A DNA stretch of 64,000 nt, from positions 3,798,435-3,862,434 of the forward strand of contig QVOM02000115.1 of NCBI GenBank assembly GCA_003586115.2. Direction: 5' to 3'. How positions within the stretch are numbered: position 1 is the first letter of the stretch; each line of letters begins with the position of its first letter. The notes beneath the pieces are model-generated. The model did no database searches. It had not been told where the DNA came from and worked only from the letters and a program-made list of their open reading frames with translations. This DNA is from Salvator merianae (lineage: Eukaryota > Chordata > Lepidosauria > Squamata > Teiidae). Of this stretch, positions 29,701 through 41,700 are shown in pieces. Position numbers and translations under genes: made by a program.

Positions 29701-32700
29701 ACCCCCATAAAATACAGTAGGGTTCACTTCTGAGAAAACTTTTGTAGACTACAAATCTTACCTGACATAACCCAGAATGAAAATGAAGTTAAGGCAGTCT
29801 TTCTCCGGATAAACCAGTCCAGAACAACCTTTGTCTGATTTCAACTAAATCAGTTCTAGCTTATTGTACTTCTGGCACAGAGCTCTCAGCAAATTACTAA
29901 GAGGATGCAAAGTAGATCAAACTTACAGAAGCCTTTCCATGGCTTGTTTTTCCCCATTCTCCTCTCTCAACAAGTCCAGATTGCTGTGGTGCCAGCGTAA
30001 AGGTGTGAAAAACAGATCCTTGGATTTTTCTTCAACCCTCCGATTGAATAGCGACTCTAAAAAGTAAAAGAGAAGGAGAGTTGAAAGATACCTTAATTCA
30101 TACAAGGTGGTAGAATTCAAAGACATAACCATTGTTAGTCTGGATCAGTATTGCAACAGGGTCTAGTAGCATCTTAGAGACTAACAAAGAAAGAGAAGTT
30201 GGTAGCATGAGCTTTCGCAGACTAAGCCTACTTCATCAGATGCAACAATTTAAGATAAAAGTTGCTTCAGTTCCAAGTCATGTGACTTAGATAGGTAGAC
30301 CCTACCAATATATCCTATATCCTAGAGTGTTAACATGGTTTGAATAATATTTGGTTTCCAACTGTTAACTCGTTTTTTTCTCTGTGACTTAACTACTCTG
30401 CTCCTCAACATCCAGATAATCCAAGATGTTGACTACAAGTTTGTGTTTTTGGTCCTGGTATTTTGATAAAGTGGTTTCTACTTCTAAGTTAGAACGAGAA
30501 ATGTGAGGAGGCAACATGAAAAGATTATCTTCAGGAATTTTAAGCATGCATAACCAAGATCTTGAAAATAACCACTACCACCATCTACAATAAGGAAATC
30601 TGCCTACTTGTGTTGTTAAAAACGAAGCTATTGCAGGGGAAAAAAAATAGACAGGTTGTGCTTCAACCAGTTCAAATGCTCTACCAACTTCTTTTTCATT
30701 GTTAGTTTCTAAGGTGCTATTAGACCTCCTTGCTATACTGATCCAGATTAACATGGCCACATTTTTGAATTAAATTGCCCCTCTATTTGTTCTAAAAAAA
30801 AGCTGAGCATTTTCTTGATGACTGGCTTAATGCATGTGAGCATCTCACTCTAGTTGGATGTGCTTCTGAAACCTTTTTGACCAGTACATGGAAAAGGCCC
30901 TGATTTAATCCCTGGCATCTTGGGATAAAGCTGGAGGGTTATGCCTTGTCAGTGCAGGCAGCACTGAATTGGATAAACCAATGATCTGCTTTGATACAAG
31001 GTAACGTCCACTGTTTTAATTCCCAGTAATGTCATCTCATAACAACTTTCTATGAACCTCAACAAAATACAGGTACGTCCATAAATAAATGCGAGCACGG
31101 ATAAACTGGCTCCATTTGGCAGCCTTCAGCATTACAGAGCAAGTCAGCCTTCAAGATACAGACATACACCAAATAGTATGTGTCTGCAAACAGAACAGGT
31201 TAAGAGTTTCTAGACATGAGGTCAAAGGAAGTTGTTTCATATGAAATCAAACCATCGATCTGTTTAATTCAATTATGTTCACACTCATTGTAAATGGCTT
31301 TCCAGGATTTCAGGCGTGAACTTTTTCCAGTCAGGAATTAAACATGGGACATTTGGTACATTTCAGCTGGAACAACTCTTCAGAGGACAACTGCACTGTT
31401 CTTAGGTACTTGAGTCCCAAGTACCTAAGAACATAACATAGGAGGAGTTGGCTGGATCGGGTCACAATCCAACTAGTGCGGCATCCTGTCTCACACAGTG
31501 GCCCACCAATTGCTTCTGGGAATTCTTAAGCAGAAGAAAGGAAAAACCTTCACCTGCTTTCAGTTCCCTGCAAATGGCCTTTAGAGCCATCCTGCCTGTC
31601 TCTTCAAGCTGGAGACACTACCTAGGCATCAACTGTAATAGCCATTGATACACCTGTCCTCCATGAATTTGTCTAATCCTTTCTTAAAGCTATCCAGACT
31701 GGCTGTTATCACCACCTTTTCTGGTAATAAACTGCACAGATCAATGACTCTCTGGGTAAAAAAAAATCTTCTCCTTGTCAGTACTAATTCTCCTGTACAT
31801 AAGTTTCATGCAGTGCCCTCTGATTCTAGTGTTGTGCAATAAAGAACATAATTTTTCTCTATCCACCTTTTCCACATCATGCATGATTTTATATACTTCA
31901 ATCAGGTCCCCTCTTAAACGTCATCTTTCAAGGCTGAATAGGCCTAGACATTTCAGCATGATCTCATAAAGGAGGTGCTGCAGCCCCTTGATCATTCTGG
32001 TTGCCCTTTTTGCACAGTTCTATGATATTCTTTCTGAGGCGTGGTGGCCAAAACTGTATACAATATTCCAAATACAGCCTCACCATAGATTTATAAAGAG
32101 GCACAATGATACCTGCCAACTTATTTTCTAATTGCCCCAGCACTGAATTTGCTTTTTTCACTGGCGTTGCGCACTGGGCTGACACCTTCATTGATCTGTC
32201 CCCCAGAACCCCAAGATCCCTTTTCTAGTCACAGAAAGCTCAGCTTCCAGGTGTAATTGGGGTTCTTTGCCCCAATATGCATCACTTCGTACTTACAAAG
32301 ATTGAAGTGCATTTGCCACTTTGTTGCCCACTCACCCAATATCAAAAAATCCTTCTGGAGCTCTTTGCATTCTCTTTCAGTTTTTACTAACCAGAACAAT
32401 GTAGCGTCATCAGCAAACTGAATAGACAAACTAAGTATAATATCCTATTCAAATGCAATTTAACAGGAATCTCTTTTTAAAAAATGCAAGCAGTAGTTTG
32501 CTTGTTTTTAAAGAAAGGATTTATTTTAAAGCCAGAAATCTCATTTATTCAGTTGTTTAAAAAGATTATTTCAGCTAGAATTACAGTATTCTGTGGACAG
32601 CTTCTAATTAAGGAAGGCCAACTGAGTTTCCATCTTTGCTTAACTAGTGCCTGATGAAACCCAGAAATATATACCAACTCAGTAGAATTATGCATGGAGA

Positions 32701-35700
32701 AGGAATGTACAGGAAATGCCAGCCATCAGGAAGCTTCTACTCTATGTTTACACAGAAGAGCCTAACACTTTTATTAGAAAGACAGACAACATGAAGGCGG
32801 AGGAGAACAAAGGCAGAAAATAAAGTTTTGGTGAACTCTTCCAGATGCGTACAGACTTGTACAAATCTCGTCAAGCTCTGTATCAGACCAAACTTGTTTT
32901 AGTGTGCACAACGTCCTTTTTCAAAAGAATTGAAGGAGAAGACATTCACTCAATTTGAACCGACCCCATTTTCAGGCATAAAGCCTCCCCTTATTGACCT
33001 CACCTTTGATAAAAGCGTCACTTATAGAGATCATCTGTTGTCCTCCGGTGTCAGAAATCAAGTACTCTGAAGGGAGAAAAAAATACAGAGAAGGGTGGAG
33101 AAAAAGAAATGACAGGTTATGTTGCTGTGCTGCTATAATTATATAACTTACACACCCACACTGGAAGAGAAGAAGGGAGATGACTCATGTCATATTTTGC
33201 CACTGCTATAGTAACGACTCCAAGAGACTAAAAACAACAAGATCTTCCTTTTCCTTTTCCTCTTCCCCTTCCTCTTCCTATGTACTGGCATGGATGCCAA
33301 ACAATATATTAAAATACTTACAGAACCAGCCAGACATGAGAGAGAAATTGTGCAGAGCATCTGTGCTAATTTATGCACATCTACCTCATCCAATGGGCTG
33401 ATGATCTTCCAATGCATCAAGCTAGAATTCTGCCAGGACAAGCAAGCCCAATAGGCTTGTTAAAAATTCTACTCCATTTCTACTCCTCACTCTTTCCTGC
33501 TAACAAGCCACCTATATCCTTTAGGTTGTAATATCCCAGAATAAAATTCTGCAGCCCCCTGATCGCCACGTTGTCCAAACTTTATTGAAGCAAGCACTGA
33601 AGTTTGGGAGGGCAACTGAAATGCTCAAATGGGACACTTCCTAACGTAGAGGTCTAGAGCAGGGCTGCTCAACTTGCAGCTCTCCAGATGTTCCTGAGGG
33701 GGGTTGTGATTCTTCAAAAGTCAAGTGAAACCCTCCTACATTTAGGTAACACCAACTCTCTCAATTGCAGTAGTTTTGGGGCTACTTCCTACATTCTACC
33801 AACACCAACTCTGCTTATCTTCCCTGACTCATCCAGAGAAGCCTTGCTTCCTTCTTCCCTCCTACACCTTTCTGCCAAGCTTGCATGTGCCACAAAAGGA
33901 ATCAAGTGCCTCACGCAGGAAAGGAAGTTCTTGAACAAACCAACCATCTGCTGCTGCAGTCTTAGGAAGATGTGTGGTTTGCCTACTTAAAATGGCACCT
34001 ACCGCAAGGTATACTTGAAGCCCAAATTCAACGTGATAATTTTACGGCTAATTTGTGTGGCACTTCTCAATTTTACAGCTAATCTGTGTGGCACTTCTTT
34101 TCTTTAAAGAAAAAAGAGAGATGATCATGAGTGCAGCAGCATCTGGGTTTCAGAGAATTATTAGTACACATTTTTGATTTCACAGAAAAGTAAGAAAGAT
34201 TCTCATTTTTATCATATGGGAAAGCAATGAAGTTTCAAGGCTGCTTTCAGATGCCATGTACAATCTCAGCAAGTGGTCTAAATCATTTTGAACTCCTTAG
34301 ATGTGCTATGAGATGTTATCTTACAGAAATACTCTTGATCTATAACTGCCTAAAATGCAAAGGGCTCAGATCAAATGCCAAACCTTTAGGAAAATACTGT
34401 TTTTAAATGCAGTTTGGTGACAATTATATTTTTGTCATCTCAATTCTGAGCTAAATTTGCAATGGTTTTTTGGTAAAATGTATAACATATTGAGCACTTT
34501 CCTGATGAATAGGATGAAAACTTTCTGGGCACATTCAATATATGTTACAAGCATGCAAATATTAGACAGGAAAAGCAGAATGTTAATTCTCAAGCTGGGA
34601 TGGGAGAAACTATTGTTGCAGTTATTTCATGGTAATAGCAGCACCATTTAATAAGCAGATATATAACATGGTATCATTAATCACAGAGAAATTCAGCCAT
34701 ACTTACTAAATTCCTGAAGCTCAAAGTTAAATTTCAAATTTTTGGAAAAACACACCCCCCCCGCCCTAAAAATTGTGTTTCGCTTTCGGAAACAACAGAG
34801 AAATGAGAAACATTAAAAAGGGCACATATAGCTTAAATATCTCTATTAATATATTTTTTTTATCTGAGGTATGGAAAAAGTAGTGGAAACCATTTTTTTC
34901 TTTTTTTAAAAATTAATTTTTTTGATTTTCAGAATATAAAACTAATATGTTATGTTAAAAATTCTTAAAAGAATAATACATAAAATAGAAAAGATAGATC
35001 AGTGGTTCCCAAACTTTTTTCACTTGTGTATTCCTTGGCAGCCCACTTCCATAAATTGTACTCTTCATATTAGCATTATATGTTGCAACTGTAATAAAGA
35101 GCCCAATAATGGAATCCCGCTATTACTCATATTTGTGTGTGTGTGTGTGTGTATCCCTAAATTTCCTGGTTTGTACCCCTGGGGGTATACCAGATTGGGA
35201 ATCACTGAGATAGATGGAAGATTTATTTCTGGTCTCTTTCACAATGACTATCAATTATTTTAACATTCAGCTCTTCTTGCCTTTCTCCATTAGTCTTCTC
35301 CCAGTAAAAGTTTTTAGTCACTCAGTTTTCAAAGCCCTATGGTTAAGTCCTTCTCTGTGCTTTGTAGAAAGTCAATAAAGGGTTACCAACTCTTCAAAAG
35401 GTTCACCACCATCTTTTTTTCTTTTAATGTGAAATCTATTTTTACACGTGTAAAAAATTACAAAAATGGGTAGGGTACTAAACTATATTAAAGCAACCTA
35501 AACCTTTTGATATGACGTAGAATCGAATTCCCCTATCATAAAGGCCATCAGGAAATGGAACTGCTGAGATACAGCAAGAAACAGAACCCGAGTCTACAAT
35601 AGATCACACCAGCACTTCAGCTGGTCTTTGGTCTTCCTGGGTAAAAGCATGTCTTACATTGGCATTCAGCAATTATGAAACACCTTCAGACCAAAAGGGA

Positions 35701-38700
35701 AAATAGTACTGTATACATATACGCTACACTGATCAAGTGTTCACAGCAATTCAGCTTTCAAATGTGAAAAGGATGGTATTGTAGTACACTAGTTGAATGG
35801 GGGAACGGCAGGGACCACAGTTTGGAGGCCTGGCTTTCAGTGATGCACAACTCCAAGTGGTAACTGCTGCATACCTTTTTGGTCGGCAGGGTGAGGGGGC
35901 ACATGTGGGTACTTGGAGTGCTTCTTGATATGGAAGTTCACGTTGTCCAGCTCCACATTCAGGCTGATGGAAGCAGCTGAGTCGCTGTCCATGGCAGACT
36001 GGAAGCTGCTGACTGAGGTACGCTTGCTAGGACTGGCAGAATCTTTCGGATTGAGTGAGGAGGACGAGAAATACAGGGAGGACAGGGTAGGTTTGGAAAT
36101 GGGAATTCAAGAGGGTATCAAAGAAAAGAGAGAAATCACCATAATTTAACAAACCCCAGTAAGCAATGCTGAAGAGAGAAAGACACAGTATTTTCCTCCA
36201 CTTGTTATCTCAGAGGATTTAGCTGTTGAGACTCTTTGCTCGTTGAGTCTACACAGCTAGAACGCAGACACTTCATGCCAATTTGCAACTTCAGAAAATT
36301 AGCCAAGCTTACAGAAAATACTGGTTTTGGTTAAAAGTTATAGTTAAAGGCTTGTACTTCTACAACTGGAATAGGCAAAGCAAAGTTAAACTTAGCTGTT
36401 AAGAAAAGCTATCCTAAAAAATAGGACAGCAAACTCACTGGTCAAGTTATCATCACCATCTTCTGCAATTTGCTCCGTGTCACTGTCGTCAAATTTGATG
36501 TCTTTGAACCACGATGGCTCAGAATGGCCCTCCACAGAGTTGACAGAATCACTGTCTGGAGAAGGGGTCTCAGAGAATTCTGTGCTCTGCAAGTTTGCAT
36601 GGGAAAGAGGACACAACCTTCTCTCATTACTCTTGCTAGCATTTCAGAAATCACCATCATCAATAAGCACAAGGATTGTCTGCTTTACATTTCTATCCTA
36701 TTCCACCCCATCATTTTGCAGAAGTTGTAACTGCTCAGAAATGTGTATGTTGATAGTAGTAATCTCAGAAGCCATTAATGTCCTGGTTTTTGCATTGCTG
36801 CTGTTGCTACCCTAAACTTGCCCTTCACAAGAATAACACATTTATTGAACTTTATTGTGAAACCAGGCCTAAACACGCATTCTAGGAAAGATGAAGTCCG
36901 CGATGCAGATTTCACCAAAAGTCATTCTAGTTATACTCAAACTTAATGTGCCTCCAAAAGGCAAAAGGAAATTGTGGGATTTTGTTTAGATCCCGTAATC
37001 ACCTCTTGCCGTCCCTGCCAAATGACAGAAGGCAATCCTGCGGCAAACCCGGGCTCTTGCCTTTTCTGTCATTTCCTTGTGGATCACTGCTCTTGCAAAA
37101 CTGCCAATATGTAGAACATGCCTGCCCACTTCACCCTGTTTCGTTTTGCTTTGGGTGCAATTCCTACATATAAGTACTTTTGCAAGAGCAGCAATTCCGT
37201 AAGGAAACTACACATAAGGTAAGAAATCAGGCACGATGGAAACCCCCAGCGTTGTTTTGCTGCTGGAAAATAACTGTAATAGCTTATAGACCTAGGCTCA
37301 TAATCAGAAAACAAAACAAATAACTAAGGACAAAAACAATAGTTACCAGTGGCCAGCCACATGAGTTGAACAAGTTAATAACTATGGGTTAGTCATGAAT
37401 AATGCAGAATGAGGTGAATTCTTTCAACAGTGGGAAAAGTTGCCAGTAAGTGTAGATAATTTCATGCATGTATGTATTTCTTGAAAAGTTCAGAAGCAAA
37501 AACCCAGTGCAAACTAGGTATAACTGTACTGTCCCTTAAAGGAACGTGAAGCCAGTTTACAGGAATAATGCATCATATATTTCCTGAAGCAAAAAACCTC
37601 AGAGGCTTAGCTATATGTGATCGGACAGACATGAAACTTACTGTGAGTACATTATACAGTCAGAATAAAACACAGTAAATGCATAATGATGTTTTTGGGT
37701 TGTTGTTCAGTCACTGTGTCTGGCTCTTTGTGATGCCCTGAACCAGAGCATGTCAGGCCCTTCTTTCTTCCACTGCCTCCCAACGTTCGCCCAAGCTCAT
37801 GTTTGTTGCCTCCGTAACACTTTCTAACCATCTCATCCTCTCCTGTCCCCTTCTCTTCTTGCCTTCAATCTTTCCCAGCATCAGGTACTTTTCTAGTGAA
37901 TCCTGTCTCCTCATTATTTATTTAATTCTATTTCTGTCTCTCACCATAACCAAAGTTCTCAGAGTGGGTCACAAATAAACCACGATAAAAACAGATAAAA
38001 TAAGTTAGCTAAAACAGCATCTGTGCCTGCATTGGGACGGCATGCTGTTTTCTCAGCCAAAGGCTAGCATAAAGAGGTGCATCTTTATCTGTCATCTAAA
38101 TACATACAAAGAAGGTGCCTGATGTACTTCATAGGGGAGACCATTCCACAGTCTGGGGGATATCACTGAGAATGTCCTCTCATGCGTCCTCACCCCTTAA
38201 AGGCTAAAGGGAGTGGTATCTCCAAGAGGGCTTCACCAGCATGTCTTAGGGCACGGGTAGGTCAATACGGAATGAGGAGTACATTTAGATACTTAGGGCC
38301 AAGCTGTTTATGGCCTTATAAGTTAAAGTTAATACCTAGAACTGGCCTTGGTAGCAAATATGTGGCCAAAGTATTTGAGCTACAGCTTCAATATTAGTCC
38401 TTCCAGTGAGCAGTCAGGATTGATTTCCTTTAGTATTGACTGATTTCATCTTTTTGCAATCCAAGGGAGAAGTTTTATTCAGCACCACAATTAAAAAGTG
38501 TCAATTCTTCAGAGCTCAGCTTTCCTTACAGTCCAACTCTTACAGCCATACAACATTAATAGGAAGACCATAGTTTTGATTATATGAACCTCTGTCAGCA
38601 AGGTGATGCTTCTGCTTTGTCTGGGTTTGCCATACCTTTCCTTTCACTGCCTGCAGTGATCTTTGAGCCTAGGAAAGTAAAATCTGTCACTGTTTCCATT

Positions 38701-41700
38701 TCTTCCCCTTTTGTTGGCCAAGGAGTGATGAGACTGGACACCATGACCTTAGTGATTTTAATACTGAACTTTAAGGCAGCTTTTGCACTCTCTTTCACCC
38801 TCATCAAAATGCTCCTTAATTCTTCCTCACTTTCTGCCATCACAGTGGTATGGCTTGCGTATCTGAGGCTGTTGATATTTCTCCTGGCAATCTTGATTCT
38901 GACTTTTGATTCATCCATCCTGGCATTTTGCATGATGTGCTTTGCATGTATATTAAATGAATAGGGTGACAATATGCAGCCTTGTCACACTCCTTTCGTA
39001 ATCTTGAACCAATCAGTTGTTCCATGTTCAGTTCTAACTGTTGATTCTTGACCCACATCCAGGTTCCTCAGGAGACAGGCAAAGTGGTCCGGTATCCCAT
39101 CTCTTTAAGAACTGGCCACAATTTGTTGTGATCCACATAGTCAAAGGCTTTAGCAGAATTAGTGTAACAGAAGTGGATGTCCTTCTGGAACTCCCTTGCT
39201 TTCTCCATAACCCAGCGAATTATTTTCTTCCATTTCGTTGCAGTGCTCATTTAAAAAGGCCTTCTTATGTCTACTTGCTATTCCCTGGAAATCTGCATTC
39301 AGTTGGGTATAACATTCCTTTTCTCCCTTGGCTTTCACTTTCTTTCTTCAAACTATTTGTAAGGCCTTATCAGACAGCCATTTTTGTCTTCTTGCTCTGC
39401 TTTTTCTTTGGGATTTTTTTTGTTGCTGCCTCCTGTACAAAGTCACAAACCTCTGTCCATAGTTTTTCAGACACTCTGTCTACCAGATCTAATCTCTTAA
39501 ATCTATTAATCACCTACACTGCATATTCATTAGGGATACTATTTAGGTCAGACCTGTATGATCTAGTGGTTTCCCCTCCTTTCTTCAATTTAAGCCTGAA
39601 TTTTGTGATAAGAAGCTCATGATCTCAGCCACAGAAAACTCCAGCTCTTGTTTTTACGGCCTGCATAGAGCTCTGGTGATCCTCATATGTAGAGTCACCT
39701 TTTACGCTGATGGGAAATGTGTTTTTGTTAGTCTCTGGCCTGCTTCATTTCATACTCCAAGGCCAAATCTGCCTGCTATTCCAGTTATTTTTTGATTTCC
39801 TACTTTAGTATTCCAATCCTCTATGATGAAAATTACTTTTTCTTTGATGTTAGTTCTCGAAGGTCTTGTTGACCTTCACAGAACTGGCCAACTTCAGTAT
39901 CTTTGGGACCAGTGGTTGGGGCACAGATTTGGATTACTGTGATATTAAGCCATTTGCATTTGAATGGAAATCACTCTGTCTTTTTTAAAATTGTAACTCA
40001 CAACTGCTTTTCTCACCCTTTTACAGGCTATGAGAACTACTCCAAGGCAGTAGACATACTGGTCATCTGAATTAAATTTGCCCATTCCCATCCATTTCGG
40101 TTCACTGATTCCCAAGACATCAATGCCGTCTTGACATCTCATGTTTGACCTCACCCAGCTTTATCTTGGTTCATAGATCTTACATTTCAGGTTCCTATGC
40201 AAAATTGTTCTTTACAGCACCACAGCTGAGCATCCTATTGGCTTTGGCCCAGCCATTCACTCTTTCTTAGAGCTACTTCTATTTGCCCTCCATGATTCCT
40301 AGTAAAGTTCTGAATATCTTCCAACCTTGAGGGTTCATCTTCTTGTGTCATATCTTTTAGTTTTTTGATACTGTCCGTGAGGTTTTCTTGGCAAGGATAC
40401 TGGAGCGGTTTGTCATTTTCTTTTCCAGTCAATCACATTTGGTCTGACCTCTCCACTATGAACTGCCCACCTTGGGTGGCCCTGCATAGCATAGCTTACA
40501 GCTTCACTGAGATGCACAAGCCCCTCTACCACAAGAAAACTACAGTGATCCATGAGGGGGCTTTTGTGTTATCTTTTGATATACAAAAAAAAAATCCTGC
40601 TTCCAAATATGCAGGATGTATGGTTTCATGCCAGAAAGCTACTGGGATCATACATTGTTTTCTAACTTCCTCACATAACAAAAAGGCCATTACTGTTAAA
40701 GACTTGCAGTATTTGAAAATGGTTCAGATTCTTCATTTGAATTTTGAGGTTGCATAATTAAATTGAGTAGCAGGTTATTTCTTTTTGAACATCTCACAAT
40801 AACTTAACAACTGCTGGGCATTCAGTGCTTGTGCAAAGCATATTTAAGCAGTTAGGCTTTTGCTGGTCCCTAAGAAAGTCATTAGAAGTCATTGTTTGGC
40901 CTTCTGCTTTTATGATGTATAGCTTATGATTTAATGAAACAGTTCTATTGTCCGCTTATATTGTGCATCTCCTGCAATTTTCAATGAAAGGCAGTCTTTT
41001 TAGTGTATTATCTAAGTAAATATAATGAAGTCAAAACAATCATAGACAAATTGACTGCTCACTAAAAGACATAACTCTGCATTTCATTCCTAAAATCTTT
41101 TTCTCCTGTTAGAACTTTCTTCATTATCGGTTTCCTCTCTTTTCAATAGCGTTTCTTCTTAAGTTACCTGGAAGATAGATGCCTACCTTTCTTTTCATTG
41201 AAGGTTTCACAGCTTTCTTGCTACATTTCTTGACCTTAAGTGAATTAGCTGACATTAGTGACTTTATCCGAATGGCTTTTGCACACGTTTTCAAAAGCAA
41301 ACACTCAACTCAAACAACCAGTGTTAGCAAAACTACCAAGGCCATTAAGTTTATGAGCTTTTGGCTGAAAACAATCCAAACAACTACAGAACGACAGGAA
41401 GTCTTTAGATAGTCCAAGTCAGATCACCACAAAGGAAAGTCATACCTGTAGCGGTCGATAGAGTGCGTATTCATCTCTGAAAATCTGGTCATGATGACTG
41501 ACACAATCCAGCCAACGGCCATCTACCAGTGCCTGACCTATGGCAATGGCTTGAGCTCTAGAATGAAGACAAGTTTTAATTTTAAAGTTAGTTACCAGAA
41601 GTATTTGTAAGATAAAATACGAGCTTCCCTAATGCCATGATTCATAATTCCACGGTTACTGGAATACAATGGCCAGCTATGCCACGGAGCACAGCAGCAT

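Larger units (their letters stand above)
33067..35874. other. intron between visible exons 11 and 10
   Basis: 2.8 kb. Holds a polypyrimidine stretch (33243-33278), a half MITE (33655-33715), a 31-bp tandem duplication (34038-34099) and the hAT element (35000-35207). Confidence 0.6.
36587..41445. other. intron between visible exons 9 and 8
   Basis: At 4.9 kb, one of the longest introns. It holds a palindromic block (37020-37235), the interrupted BovB copy (37690-40440), and about 1 kb of unassigned sequence before exon 8. Confidence 0.6.

Noticed and set aside
38584..39622. Plus-strand open frames of 126 and 193 codons
   Set aside because: These are antisense shadows of the minus-strand BovB reverse transcriptase.
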